Below, one piece after another: positions 21,070 to 32,885 of a stretch of 64,000 nt of DNA. The stretch lies in contig OX352772.1 in NCBI GenBank assembly GCA_947095535.1, forward strand, positions 150,407,822 to 150,471,821, written 5' to 3'. The notes under the pieces are model-generated. The model was not told the DNA's origin. It made no database searches and saw nothing but the letters and a program-made list of their open reading frames with translations. The DNA comes from Poecilobothrus nobilitatus (taxonomy: Eukaryota > Arthropoda > Insecta > Diptera > Dolichopodidae). A program made the translations under genes and the position numbers. The number at the start of each line of letters is the position of its first letter. Within the stretch, counting starts at the first letter, position 1.

Positions 21070-22128
21070 AAAAAAATAAAGTAAGAACAAAAAAAAATTT
21101 AAAAATTTTTCAAGTTGGAGTACTTGTTTGATTTTTTTAATATCATTGAAATTTTTAATATTGCTATTGATATTTTTCCAAATTTTGATGATGTTATCCT
21201 TGACCCATTACAATTGAATTTTCTTCTTCTTTTAAGTTGTTTTGCAAAATGATACAGTTTGGACTGTAATGGAGATAGACAATTAAGAAAAAATATTTCT
21301 CTATTGTGTTGTTCCTCCAGTTCAAATTCCGCGGAAAATAGATGCAATTTTTTTTGTGTTAGGACATCATCTTTGGCGGTTTAGGAATTTAGCTTTACTA
21401 TACATAAACATTTTTTATTTTTATTATCGGTTTCGGTTTCGGTTTTGTTTTGTTTTAAATTTTCAATTTGTTTAACATTTAATATGTCGGAAACACTGAT
21501 ATATGTGTTAATGTTGTGCGCCATTTTTTGAAAAATTTCATTAAAATTTATTAATAATTTTCGAGAGCCCAGTAACCACTATATCATTTTTATAATCGTT
21601 TTGAAATTGTTTATCTATACTCTCTTCTAATAAACTATGTTTTTCTTCCATATTCACAAGTTTTGTATTTAGAGTATTAATATTTATCTTAAAACTATTG
21701 TTTTCACTTATAATTCACTTCACTTCACTTTCACTTCTTTTTAAAATTTCGTCAAATTGTTGAGAGATTAAGTTTGAGAATTTCGATTTTCTATAACTAG
21801 CGTTGCCAATGATTTAAGCTCGCCGTACTGTCTAATGTACAATTGGATGTTTCAAATTACTTTATGTGTGTTTCATTATTTTGAATAGATCAGACTTCTT
21901 GCTCGATAGTTGACGATTCAGCGAAATTATTTTAGTATTTACTGCATCTCCAAAATACATTACCTTTGTTAATTTCACAAATAGTTCATCGGAAATATTC
22001 ACGCGTCTAGTGTGAAAGGCTTTATTGCAACCACCCACGCACACGACAAACCTTTGTAAGCTTTGTAAATAAACTTTGTCATAAGCTTTGTAAATTCTCG
22101 ATTCACATAAAAAACAGTGCTTTGACAT
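21070..22128 (-). pseudogene. Non-LTR ORF1 remnant: PHD-like zinc finger, coiled coil, FP_C-like C-terminus
   Basis: Minus strand. The N-terminus from 22128 reads MSKHCFLCESRI, then CVGGCNKAFHTRRV, a Cys/His arrangement like the PHD-type fingers of some non-LTR ORF1 proteins. A charged coiled-coil-like middle follows in changing frames. Next come NDIVVTGL near 21570, EEQHNREIFFLNCLSPLQSK, AKQLKRRRKF and, in a shifted frame, WVKDNIIKIWKNINS near 21200. This last part resembles the C-terminal domain shared with baculovirus FP proteins in many insect ORF1s (also at 43475-43988). Several stops and frame changes make it inactive. No matching ORF2 lies adjacent. Confidence 0.65.
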
Positions 22129-22539
22129 ATTTTTTTATTTAGCTATTTCGCTTTGATTTATTTTAAGTTTTTTAACAGTTTTATGTTCTTTCTTTTTACT
22201 TTTTTTTAATTTTCTTCTATTTTGTTAAGTATTTTATTTAATAATTATACTGTTTTTAATATTTTATCATAAAATAATTTTTTGTTAAAAATTATTAATT
22301 ATCAAAATAGAATTAGTAAATTCGATTATACTTTTTTAATATAGTATTTAATTAAAAAATTAAAATACAGAGCAAAGTAAAAAAATCAACTTTACAGTTC
22401 AACTGTCAACTAGTAAAAGAAAAATACCTCCTTTTCTTCTTTTTAATTTACTTTCTTTTCTTTTTAATACCTCCTTAAGTATAGGTATTTTCCGGATATT
22501 TCGAAGAAAGTATTTATTAAACATATTTTTAAGAAAGAG

Positions 22540-23400
22540 AGAAACGAGGTAGAATGTAAACCAACGGTTTTTAAAAGCGCACATTTCCAAAACACAATAC
22601 AAACTGTTTAGAAATTGTGACTTGCACAAAAATTTGAAAATTTAAAAATTAAATTTAAGAAATTTTTTGTAATAAGAAAATATGTGAAAATAGGACTTTT
22701 CTGGAATTTTGAAGGGCTGTAATTCCGGAACCCTTTATAACTAAAAAAATCGTTAACACACGTAAAAATATATTATTGAACCTTTAATCTTCATGTCTTG
22801 CCGAAGAAAAATTTTTACAGGTGCCTAAGTTACAGGTGTCTAAAAATAGCAAATTTTCAATTTTTGAGGCGTAATAACTCTTAAACAGAGGGCGCTACCA
22901 AAAAATTTTCTGAGGAAACTTATACTAATTCAAAAAGTTTTCTGTCTCAAAATTTCAGGTTCCTATATAAAGGCGTGCCGGAGTTATGAAAAAAGAAATT
23001 TCATGTAAAATTAATGAAAACCATTTCAGATAACGGTAAATTTAAATAGTAAATTACAAAATATTACATAATTTTGATACTGTTGTATAAGATAATAAAA
23101 TTTTCGATCTTCTGGCGGTTTTAGATTGCAAAACTATTACGCAGAGCTTGAGATATATACATTTGAAAATGTGGCTTTTTCGAAATTTTAAAGAGCTGCA
23201 ACTTTGGAACTCTCTACAACTAAAATAAACCTTTAACACACGTAAAACTATATTACTGTAGCTTTAATTTTTATATCTTGCAGAAATAAAATGTGTACAG
23301 GTTCCCAAGTTACAGGTGTTTAAAAATAGCAAATTTTCAATTTTTAAGCCCTAATAGCTCATAAACACGGGGTGGTCCAAAAAAATTTTATGGAAAGATT
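22540..23400 (-). repeat. Repeat array R5 (two diverged units of about 450 bp), inverted relative of 50300-51185
   Basis: Two successive units share the order 'ttttgaagggctgtaattccgg', 'gttaacacacgtaaaa', 'tacaggtgtctaaaaatagc', 'aaattttcaattttt' and a 'ctaatagctcataaac'-like end, starting near 22700 and 23190. The reverse complement of the whole block recurs at 50300-51185 with the same unit order. Related phrases occur once each at 24830-24950 and 48780-48900. Non-coding. Confidence 0.75.
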
Positions 23401-23900
23401 TTCCCACATGAATATCGAAGTGATAAGCCTATAAAACTGTTGTTATACGGCCTGGACTCATCCATTAAATCAGAAGAAATTCGGATATTAAAACACTTGT
23501 TAAAGCAGTTTTTAATAGTATGACCAAATGAGACTACTATTTTTACAAAAAAAAAATGGATTCAGATAGTCTTACAACTTATTCATATTGCCAAACTTAT
23601 GGACACGGTGCTTCCTTCTTAGTGCTTTGTGCAATATGCAGAATTTGTACTGGTCCTCATAGTACAAAAAACTGCGAAGAAGTTGGTGAAGAAACTGATG
23701 TTCAGAAAGTAGCATTCCAATAAAAGAATTAAATTTTTAAATATACTTAGAAAATATACATAAAATTGATATTGTGGTTCTCACTGAAACCTGGTTAAAA
23801 GATAAAACATTTTTTGATGCTCTGTATAATGTTTATGTATGTAACAAATATAATGCTAGAGGAGCGCGGAAGAGGAAGAGGAGGAGTAACTATCTTGATT
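23401..23900 (+). pseudogene. Jockey-like ORF1 end and endonuclease start (fragment)
   Basis: KLLLYGLDSSIKSEEI near 23425-23475 resembles the domain that precedes the zinc knuckles in Jockey-clade ORF1. It is followed by a knuckle-like CQTYGHGASFLVLCAICRIC...HSTKNC at 23590-23680, which has the Cys/His spacing of gag-type RNA-binding knuckles with some residues lost. From 23750 an endonuclease begins: HKIDIVVLTETWLKDKTFF with the catalytic glutamate. The reading is lost after about 23890. Frame changes occur throughout, and the rest of the element is absent. Confidence 0.6.
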
Positions 23901-24105
23901 GGAAAGTTATTGTTATTGTTATTAATATTAATATTTTTTTTTTTTTACTTTATAGTGTTATCAATTTAATTAATTAATTTTTTAGATATTTTAACTTAAT
24001 TTTAATTCAGATTTTGATCTTGGTTAATTTCAAGTCTAATTTTGATTTTAATTACAATTTCAACTCTGATTTTCATTTTAATTTCGTTTATATTAATTAT
24101 TATAT

Positions 24106-25640
24106 CCGTATGATAAGTATCGGGTATAATAAAATTACTCCTTCGTTTGTAATACCTCGAAACAAGCGAGCTAGATATATCTTCAAAGGTATGGATCGGA
24201 TCAGAATCAAATTCTGAGTCGATTAAGCAATGTCCGTCCGTCCGTCCGTCGGCACGCTAACTCAAAAACTAAGAAAGCTAGAATCTTGAAGTTTACCCAA
24301 AATATTCTGGGAGCAATTTGTAGGTTCCCAATTTTTTTTGGTCGAGTTCTGACCACAACTTCGGGTAGCTCCCGAACAACTAACTTTTAGATCTCCACAA
24401 TTTTTTTGAAATAGAGCCATGAAATTTTAACTGCTGATGGATATCATAAAAATATTAATTTTATGTTAATTTTAATATTAATTTTTCTGTAGCCCCACCC
24501 GTTATAGAGCTGCAGCCCCACAAAGTTCGAATAATCTCTATATTTAAATTGTTATAACAAAGGTAAGGTATATCTTTAATCTGAAAATTCCAAACGATAG
24601 GTGCTATTATGAGCTTTACAAACAAGTATATAATAAATATATACTTGTGCTATACTGTGTCTTAATTTACCATGATGAAACTGAATTATTGCACAATTCT
24701 TTAACCCTTCTATCTTCTATACGGTTTAAGTTGGAAACTTCAAATTTTGACGGAAGTTAGATCTTTGAAAATAAGTATGAGTCATTTCAGAAATTTTGTT
24801 TGTATCATCCCCCGTTTAGGAGCTATAAGGAGTCAAAAACTGAAAATTTCCTATTTTTAAACACCTGTAACTTGAACACCTGTTAAAATTTTTTTGAAGT
24901 AATACATAAAAATAAATGCTTCAACATTATATTCTTATTTCTGTTAACAACTTTTTTTAATAATATAGGGTTACTTTATAATTGACGAAATGATTGTGAT
25001 GTTATGTGAAATGATTGATTGTGTTACTTGATTTTTTAAAATTGTCAAAACAAATTTCTTTAACGAATTTTTTGCATTTTGTTTTACTCGATAATTTGAA
25101 ATTGTTGAGAATATAATGCGTAGTACAAAAAAATGTAAATAAATAAACAACATAACGGTTGCTTGAAAATTTTTTATTTATATGATATTGATATACATAC
25201 ATACTTATATAATATCACGTTTATTTACATATCGTATATGTCACTGATGAATGAATGATAAGAGTATAGATGTATATTATATAGCGCCGTATTTACATAG
25301 ATATATGTATTTTATTGTACTTATAAGAAATTATTCTATGAACACAAATATTTTTAAAGAAATATTGCAATGTATGGCGATATACTTATAACAATATAAA
25401 TATACTATGTGCGCATTAATATAATATTTAAAATTATATTTACTATTTTGTAATTTAATATACATTTACCGCTTAGTATTAAATGGTACTATAGAATATT
25501 TGAAAAAGTTTTGGATTGATAATCGTTATGTGGAAGTTTAGAATCTGCTTTTGAAGAATGTATAAACATATAGTTTGAATATGTATATATAAAATCCATA
25601 GTTCTAGAAATTATAAAATTCACCAAAATTATTTTAAAAT
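24106..25640 (+). repeat. gtcc-type dispersed repeat, copy R2a (about 1.5 kb)
   Basis: Starts with a 'ccgtatgataagtatcggg' string and carries caaaggtatggatcgg, cagaatcaaattctgagtcg, a gtcc run at 24232-24249 and aactcaaaaactaa. It then continues with about 1.4 kb that matches 48040-49570 nearly throughout in the same orientation, including tatacatacatacttat and taccgcttagtattaaatgg near 25470-25488. Short open frames inside are chance. It joins family A copy 4 at about 25645. Confidence 0.8.
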
Positions 25641-25644
25641 ACTA

Positions 25645-27235
25645 AAATACCCTATGTGAAACACAAATCAGTAGCCACAATGAAAACTGTAGTGTTACCG
25701 CCTACTCACTTATTTCACACTCCGTACACAAAAGAGGTATTGCAATCTATATAAAAAATGACATCGCTTTCAATACACTACAAAAATGTAAATGTTCTAG
25801 CCCAACCTTCCACTATATTTGGGTCAAAATTCTCGTTGAAACGCAAGTCATACATTTCTGTTTCCTATACAGATCGCCCAACTCAAATGAACATGAAACT
25901 GCTATGGAAATCGAAAATCTATCGAATCCAGAAACTGAAATTGTCTGGGACAAGGACTGGCTTAATTTTTCTAGCAACACTTCGCCGAGTCAAAACTCAA
26001 TTGGGAACAAGTTGAACTATTTTCCTCACTGTTCCACCTTTCTCAACTTGTTAAAAATCCCACTAGACCGTGCTGATGAAGAAGGTCACCTCTTGGATTT
26101 GTTTCTCAGCACAGAGCCTGAAAAATATGTAGTTTCAGTTGGTTGCCCCCTTGGGAATTCCGACCATTTTTTTGTTAATACAAGCTTCTGGGCAAGTCCA
26201 ATCTCCAAACAGAGGTCCGCTCCCAAAAAATAAGTTTAGCGTTACAGTTATGATAACTGGAAAGGCCTCAACAACTTTTTTAAAACCTTTGATTGGTCAT
26301 TCTGCTTCCGTAATAGAAATGTTAACTTTACTTCAAATGCGATAAGTGAAACTATTTTATTTGGAATGAGGTTATTCATTCCTCATTCCATGAAAACTGT
26401 CAACAGGAGGCAAAAATCTTGGTTTAATCGTATTTGCAAGGAAGTAATTTCTAAAAAAGAGTAGGCTTTTAAACGGTATCAAAACAGCAGATCGGAGGCT
26501 GCCAGTGCCAACTATATAGTGGTTAAAAACAGATGCAAGAGAGTTATAAACAAAAAAAAATTCTTGTTCAACCAAAAGTTGAAGAGTAAAATCATCCACA
26601 TGCCAAAGAATAATAATTTTTTTTGGACATTTGCCAAAAGTCTAAAAGAAGACGTTAGAGGGTCTTCCTTTCCACCACTTGTTGATAACAATGGCAGAAC
26701 GGTATTTGATTCTAAAGAGAAGGCGAACTTATTTGGCAAGCAGTTCGCTTCTAATATGACACTGCCACAATCAGCTCAGATGCCACTCTCCGTTCCAGAA
26801 GTTGGCTGCTCCTTCGGTAAAATTTACTTTAGGACGAGGGTGGTGATGAAAATCTTGAAAAATCTTGATACAAATAAGTCAGCCGGTCTAGGTGGCATAA
26901 CTACCATGGGTCTTAAAAACACCTTCTCCAGTATTTCAAAACCTCTTTTCTATCTATCCTGCACTTCGGGTATCCATCCTACCCAATGGAAGTTTGCACA
27001 TATTTTCCCAATTCCCAAAAAAGGTATCAAAAGCGATCTCTCTAACTACCGCCCTATTGCTATAACTTCGGTTCTTTCCAAAGTAATGGAAAAAATTGTG
27101 AATCAAAAGCTTCTGAAATACCTGGATCTCAAAAGTTTGCTTCATGACAGACAATACGGGTTTAGAGCCCGAGCATCCAATAGATTTAAACATGCTGGGT
27201 ATCGAGTTAAACTAAAGATTGACTTTGTCAAATCG
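25645..27235 (+). mobile_element. Family A non-LTR element, copy 4
   Basis: The endonuclease (LCETQIS near 25655, KRGIAIYIKNDIAFNTL, DWLNFSSNTSPSQNS, LLDLFLSTEPEKYVVSVG, SDH replaced around GNSDHFFVNTSF near 26150-26180) leads into the linker and the longest open part at 26519-27334. That part has CKRVINKKKFLFNQKLK, FAKSLKEDV, SSFPPLVDNN, the fingers DTNKSAGLGGIT, NYRPIAITSVLSKVMEKIVN and LLHDRQYGFRA. It then jumps by deletion to a late thumb segment at about 27180-27235, losing motifs A and C. The expected GPDGI reads GLGGI. Frameshifts lie in the endonuclease, and this copy has no 3' end. Confidence 0.8.
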
Positions 27236-27520
27236 CATTTATGGCTTATAAACAGTTTCAGGAACCAAGCGGGGCGTCCTAGAATGGTGCTCCCCAAACA
27301 AAATTTGAACAGCTCGGCAAGATATTTTCAATGAAACCCTAGATGATCATATACAGCTGATTTTATATCAAAGCTTCCTAGACCCAAGCGGGGCATCCTT
27401 GAACCAGAGTTACCAAACAAAAGTTGTTAAGCTCGCCAAGGCCTTTTTTTATGATACCCCACATGATAATATACCGTTGTATTTTGTATTAAGGGTTTAT
27501 AAACACTTTCAGGAACCAAT
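27236..27520. repeat. 119-bp tandem dimer
   Basis: The string aagcggggc starts at 27267 and again at 27386. The units share aagcggggc(g/a)tcct, ccaaacaaaa, agctcg and gata/gatga stretches, giving a degenerate 119-bp period. A trailing 'aaacactttcaggaaccaa' near 27500-27518 suggests a partial third unit. It follows family A copy 4 directly. Confidence 0.6.
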
Positions 27521-27589
27521 CAATTTAATCAATTTAAGTTAATTATCATATAAAATAAAAACACCTTACGAAAAGTTCAAAAAAATAAA

Positions 27590-27960
27590 TTTATGGAATT
27601 TAAGTTAAATTTTAATTTGAATTTTAAAAACTAGAAAAATTAATTTAATTATTGTTTGAAATTTGAAATAATAAATATGTACTTTTAAATTATTAATTCA
27701 AAATTCACCACATTGCAATTCAAATTTCGGAAAAAGCTCTTTTCGTTAAATTTATTAAAAAAGAATAAATGTAGTAATTTTATAAATAATTAGAATTAAA
27801 GCCATCGTACGTAATTTAAAATCTGTTCTTTCTTTTTATTGCAGCATTGGAGCTAATAGGACGCTGAAAGATTGTTTTTTAATAATTATTAAATAATATT
27901 GTAAAATATATAAAATGTAAATAAATTAATAAAATTTGAAAGTATTTATGAAAACAACTA
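27590..27960 (+). repeat. BEL/Pao LTR-like segment (plus copy)
   Basis: About 350 bases match the reverse complement of 32125-32526, including ttaagttaaattttaatttg, aaattcaccacattg and gcattggagctaataggacg. The 32-kb copy directly follows a BEL/Pao pol stop codon and an A-run, so this is LTR sequence. Here it lies upstream of BEL gag, as a 5' LTR should. The LTR right end and primer-binding site are not clear. Confidence 0.65.
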
Positions 27961-28286
27961 AAAGAGTAGTAAGAAGGCAATCTGTTTTGTTCAATTAACA
28001 ATACATGTTGGATATAAATATAATAATTTAGGCAAAATTTCGGTTTGTATTTTTTTCAACAATAATTAAATTTAAAAAGGCATAAGCTTGCAATACTTTG
28101 TCCTTCGAGCCGGATTTCTTGGAATTCCGCAAAACAAAAACTAAAAAATTAAAATCCCGTGTAAATACAAGTGCTCGAATTTTGAAAAACATGCACTACT
28201 ATAAGTTTACATACAATATATTATTACATAATTCCTTATTTTAATACCTATTATAAAATTGCACATAACATACACCTCTAATTAAA

Positions 28287-29531
28287 ATGATATCAGAGGC
28301 GGTGTCACAAGCTGACGAAAACTAAATTGAAGAGGACGACTCAACTGGAATTGTGGCAAGTCTTCGCAGTCAACGGGGCATTGTAATAGGACAACACACA
28401 AGAATAACAAATACTGTGGATAAAAAGCAAACTTTACTTTCATTATCGGCATTACCTATCATTCGGTAAAATTCAATCAAAATTGGAATCGTTGTATGCA
28501 AAAGAACAAGAAAAATCGGATGAAAAGCGCGAAGGATTTGAGGAAGCACATGTAAGTATAAAATCAAAATTATTAGAAGTAATGGAAGGTAAAAGAGCAA
28601 AAAAAACATCACCTTCGAATAATTCGTTTGCAGCATCAACAATATTTCACAATAAACCAAAAGATAAATCTTTACAACAACTTAAACTAACTGAATTTTC
28701 TGGTGAATATACTGACTGGCCTGATTTTATATCTATGTTTACGACTTTGATAGACAACGATGACGAATTAACAAATATTGAAAAATTTCAATTTATTCGA
28801 TCCTGTCTTATTACAAAAAAGGCATTAGAACTAATGAAACAACTTGAAATTACATCAAACAATTATGCGCAAGCTTTATCTTTATTAAAAACTAGGTTTA
28901 ACAAAATGCGTTTAATTTTTCAGGATTACATAGCTAAAATTATAAATTTTCCACTCATTGAAAGGCAGTTGATCGAAAGGCAGTGATTGAATAACTTCGA
29001 GCATTAAGTGATGGTATTAGTTCGTATTTTCGGGTTCTTCTCTAATTGGGAAATAAAGATCAACTAGCAGATTCATTATTAGTATACTTGATTTCATCCA
29101 AATTGTATTTTCAAATGAAAGTTAACTGGCAGGAGTATGCTTAATGAACTTCAAACATGAAATGAAATAGTTGAATTCATACAGAGAAGATGCACAACAT
29201 TAGAAAATCTACATGTATCAAAACCTTATGCTACAAATTCAGCTATGCCTTTATTTTTCAAATCAAATGAAAATTTGCAAAAAAAATCTACATTTATCGC
29301 ATCGAAATTGGAAAATAAATGTCCATTAGATAACAAACAAAATCATCCGATTTACAAATGTGAAATCTTTTTAAAACTTGCACCAAAGGAACGATTTTAT
29401 GAAGTTAAACGTTTAAAATTGTGTATTAATTGTTTAAACAATGGTCATCAATCTAGTGATTGCCGCTCCGGAAATTCTAAGTTCAATAACAAGCACAAAT
29501 TCGCTTTTATGTTTACGGTCACACAGTTATG
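28287..29531 (+). pseudogene. BEL/Pao gag (DUF1759-like) with zinc knuckle
   Basis: The probable start is at 28287 (MISEAVSQADEN, then a stop), and the frame is restored at 28483 (ESLYAKEQEKSDEKREG). The core LKLTEFSGEYTDWPDFISMF...LTNIEKFQFIRSCL at 28680-28810 is the classic BEL/Pao gag signature. A stop at 28984 and damaged sequence to about 29200 follow. Then FKSNENLQKKS and a knuckle C-x-x-C-type region LCINCLNNGHQSSDCR at 29420-29470. The protein would form the virus-like core and bind RNA. At least three frame breaks. Confidence 0.8.
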
Positions 29532-30097
29532 ACATCATCGAAAATAAAAATACTGCAATAAAAACACAAAATATAATTCACAAAAATACACAATCAACCG
29601 ATGTTAATTCTACGCGAAACATGGAATCGAAAAATTCTAAACAATTTGCAAATGCTCACAACGCAACATTCGGTTCATCGCAAGTAATTTTAGCTACAGC
29701 TGTCCTAAAAATTAGCAACTCATCTGGCGAATTCATCCTTTGTCGTGCGTTATTAGATTCAGCAAGCCAACTCAATTTCATCACTGAACGGCTTGCACAA
29801 AAATTAAGAATACAGAAAGAAAAAATCAATATCCTATTAGGTGGTATTGGTGAAGTATCAACTAACATCAAATATAAAGCAAACATAAATATAAAATCTC
29901 GATTTAATAGTTTTCAAGAAAATATCGAAACATTCATCTTACGTAATATGTCATGTAATCATCCAAATACACTCATAAATATTAATATTTGGAATATTCC
30001 AAGTAACGTTTTAAATAATTTGTCAGATCCTAATTTTTTCGAGCCGCAAAAAATAGATATTTTATTAGGAGCGGGTATATTTATGAATTATTTATGA
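29532..30097 (+). pseudogene. BEL/Pao aspartic protease region
   Basis: An Asn/Thr-rich linker, then VILATAVLKISNSSGEFILCRALLDSASQLNFITERLAQKL at 29680-29810, a DUF1758-type retropepsin with the active-site triplet as DSA, where DSG/DTG is usual. Later parts (LLGGIGEVS, IDILLGAGIFMNYL) match the end of the domain. The open frame spans 29441-30097 in register, overlapping gag in another frame, and ends with a stop at 30095. This is the least damaged part of the element. Confidence 0.75.
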
Positions 30098-30143
30098 ATT
30101 AAATTTCGGCAACTTAGATAAAATCGTCAAATAGTTCTGGGAG

Positions 30144-30770
30144 ATGGAAGACCACCAAGAATATTCTAAAATGTCAAAGAATGAAGAACAAAGGTGTGAA
30201 AATCATTTCGTAAACAATTATCAAATGTTACCATCTGGTCGATATAGTGTAGCATTACCATTTCATCCAAGTGTATTAGGAAATTCTTTCGATATCGCAT
30301 TAAAATGTTATTACTCACTTGAGGCAAAATTGTCAAAAAATATAGAATTATATGAAGAATACTCGAATTATATTGATGAATATTTAAGGTTAGATCACAT
30401 GTCTGAAGTGGATTTACAAAATTTACCACAAAATCATTACTTTCATCCGCACTGTTGCGTCATCAAGCCGGATTCATTAAAAATGTATCGTATGGTTGAG
30501 ATCGCTGAAAATGATAGTTATATCCAGTGCATAATTTGACGCAACAACATAACAAAAATGATTCAAGTATTTCGTTTAAAAACTGTAACCTATGGTACGG
30601 AACCAGCTAGATCTTTAAGTATAAGGTGTTTAAAACAGCTAAGCATAGATGAAAAGGGCAAATTTTCCATTAGGTTGAGACATTTTAGTCTCGAATTTTT
30701 ATGTTGATAACATGATTGCAGGATCAGATAGCTGATAGATGAAACAATTAAAATCAAATATGAAATTGAA
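30144..30770 (+). pseudogene. BEL/Pao reverse transcriptase, N-terminal and partial palm
   Basis: EEQRCENHFVNN, SGRYSVALPFHPSVLGNSFDIALK, IDEYLRLDHMSEVD and HYFHPHCCVIKPDSLK match the BEL RT approach region. A deletion then leads to NITKMIQVFRLKTVTYGTEPARSLSIR and QLSIDEKGKFSIR (30550-30690), which normally lie around and after the palm. The catalytic aspartates (YVDD position near 30700) are degraded. The sequence ends within IDETIKIKYEIE at the junction with family A copy 5. Confidence 0.75.
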
Positions 30771-32118
30771 GACAAAAAGCTTTAAAAATATCAACAGTAA
30801 CAACAGCACATTCGCCAGAATAGAGAATGCTGCTGTTAAATTTCCCACAAATATATGTCATAAGATCGCCAGTGGATCGGTTACATCTAAGACCATATTG
30901 TCGATCATTCAATATACCATTATCATCGAGATATTTCCTAAGCTCTTGGTTTATAATCGTTTCCATAACTTTGGAAATAATCGAAATTATAGCTATAGGC
31001 CTATAGTTGGAGGGGTCGCTTTTTTCACATTCTTTGGGAATTGGTGAAACATGAGCAGCTTTCCATTGAAAATGATATATCCCAGTCGAAAATGATAGGT
31101 AAAAAAGGTTGCACAGCGGTTTCGAAATAGAGAAAGCAATATTTTTCAGAACCATCGCAGGGATTCCATCGGGACCAGTAGACTTACTATCATTTAGATT
31201 CTTCACAACTTTCGCTACAGCTCAGGTCCTGAAGTAGATTTTTCCAAATCTACACGAATGATCAACTTCAGGAATCGTAGGTGGAAGTTGAGATGTAGGA
31301 GGAAGCGTGGAATTTTATGCAAAACGTTTTGCAAATAAGTTTGCTTTTCCAACCGAATCTGAAATGATAAAGTCGTTATTATCGATCAGCGGAGGGAATG
31401 ACGATGCACAAGAGTTCGATTTTTTGCAAATGTCCAAAAGGAACGATTGCAGTTGGGCTGGTAGAGGATTCTTTGTTTCAGCCTTTGGATGTGCAGAAAC
31501 TTTTGCTGATTGATAATATTCTTGCAATGGTTTCTCGCCATTTTCTAGCTCCTGCACGTTGCTTCCGAAGCTTTAGCGTTATACCGCTTGAAAAGTTCCT
31601 CTTTATTTTGGATGGCTTTTTCCAAAAGTCGTTAAACCATGATTTGGTGTTTTGTTTGGCCGATTTATATAAACTAGGTATAAACAGTTTCATACCTAGC
31701 ATTATTGTATTACTAACGACATTGGAAAAAAGATCAACGTTTCTTTGTCGATAGTACATCGACCAGTCAAAGCTTCTCAAAAAAGAGTTAAGGCCCTGCC
31801 AATTTGCCCGGTTGTAATACCAGACTAGTCTTTTGGGAGCTATATTTGAACTGGAAAATGTACTTTTAGAAAAATATGTTTTAACAAGGCAATGATGGGA
31901 ATTACCGATTGGAGAGCTAACAGAAACTATATATTTTTCTGGGTTGATGGTCAGAAATAGGTCTAAAAGATGTTGGTTTTGGACGGTTTGGTCGGGAATC
32001 CTCGTTGGGTTCTTGACAAGTTGAGAAAGTTGGACGAGGTTTGAAAATAGTTCAACTTTCTTGCCTTCTGGAGAATTGTGACTAGAAAAATGGAGCCAGT
32101 TTTTGTTATGTACATTGT
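30771..32118 (-). mobile_element. Family A non-LTR element, copy 5 (second subfamily)
   Basis: Minus strand. The endonuclease from 32118 (NVHNKNWLHFSSHNSPEGKKVELFSN, PTRIPDQTVQNQHLLDLFLT, GNSHHCLVKT with the usual SDH as SHH) is followed by a linker (PKRLVWYYNRANWQGLNSFLRSFDWS) and a frameshifted middle at 31560-31300. Fingers (NDSKSTGPDGIPAMVLKN), PIPKECEKSDPSNYRPIAIISIISKVMETIINQ and NDRQYGLRCNRSTGDLM lead to VDIFKAF, where it stops at motif A. Wording such as AIISIISKVME groups it with copy 7 (54432-58117) and apart from copies 2, 4 and 6. Confidence 0.8.
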
Positions 32119-32124
32119 ACATTT

Positions 32125-32526
32125 TTATTAATTTATTTAAATTTTTTACATTTTACAATGTTATTTAATAATTATTAAAAAACAACCTTTAAGCGTCCTA
32201 TTAACTCCAATGCCGCAATAAAAAAGAATGATCAGACTTGGATTTCGTATAATGGCTTTACAAGAAATATTATAAAAATTAGTGCTGTGTCTTTTTAATA
32301 ATCCACTTGTTATGAATTAAAACAAAATTATATGAATTTCTAATTCATTATAAAATGACTACATTGGTTCTTTTTTAATGAATTTAACGAAAAAAGCTTG
32401 TTCCGAAATTTGAATTGTAATGTGGTGAATTTTGAATTATTTTTTATTTCAAAGTTCAAAAAATAATTAAATTAATTTTTCTAGTTTTTAAAATTCAAAT
32501 TAAAATTTAACTTAAATTGATTAACA
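32125..32526 (-). repeat. BEL/Pao 3' LTR (minus copy)
   Basis: Begins TGTTAATC at 32526 (minus), immediately after a run of ten A that can serve as polypurine tract, itself directly after the pol stop codon. It is the reverse complement of 27590-27960. Its far end abuts family A copy 5 near 32120, so the LTR end is not sharply defined. Confidence 0.7.
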
Positions 32527-32885
32527 TTTTTTTTTTAATCTAGCTTTAAATCTGTAATTGTTGAAATGGAATCTGAACATCCTCCTGGCCTTTGAAGCGC
32601 TTGATCTTCAAGGTTTGATTCCATTAGTAGTGCACAAATTTTAGTAATTCCTCGTCGAAATATGCCATTGCATGTTTTAACCAAAACCACTCCAGTAAAT
32701 CCATCATTTCCTGTTATAATATCAATTATCCGACATAAACTTCATTTAAGATTTGGTAAATTATTGTCTTTGATTAGAACCATTGTATTGATAACAACAT
32801 ATGAATGTTGTTCGTTCAATTTATTACGTTGCTGTAGTGTTTGTAAATATTCAGCGGATCATTTTCTCCAAAAAAATTGTTATCT
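32527..32885 (-). pseudogene. BEL/Pao integrase C-terminal region (DUF5641-like)
   Basis: On the minus strand: AEYLQTLQQRNKLNEQHSY, NTMVLIKDNNLPNLKW, IDIITGNDGFTGVVLV and KTCNGIFRRGITKICAL, ending in a stop at about 32538. This is the hallmark end of BEL/Pao pol. The Trp normally found just before the SAEYL segment is a TGA stop here. The domain is otherwise open. It is cut at 32885 by the Gypsy-group LTR fragment. Confidence 0.8.

Larger units (their letters stand above)
27590..30770 (+). mobile_element. BEL/Pao LTR retrotransposon, 5' part
   Basis: 5' LTR, about 300 bases of leader, gag from 28287, protease, and a partial reverse transcriptase. It stops at about 30770 where a minus-strand family A fragment begins. 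Domain order and motifs are those of BEL/Pao (DUF1759 gag, DUF1758 protease, BEL-type RT). Its 3' half may be the inverted piece at 32125-32885. Confidence 0.8.

Noticed and set aside
29656..30429. Minus-strand frames over the BEL/Pao protease and RT
   Set aside because: Antisense shadows of plus-strand coding sequence with clear BEL/Pao motifs.
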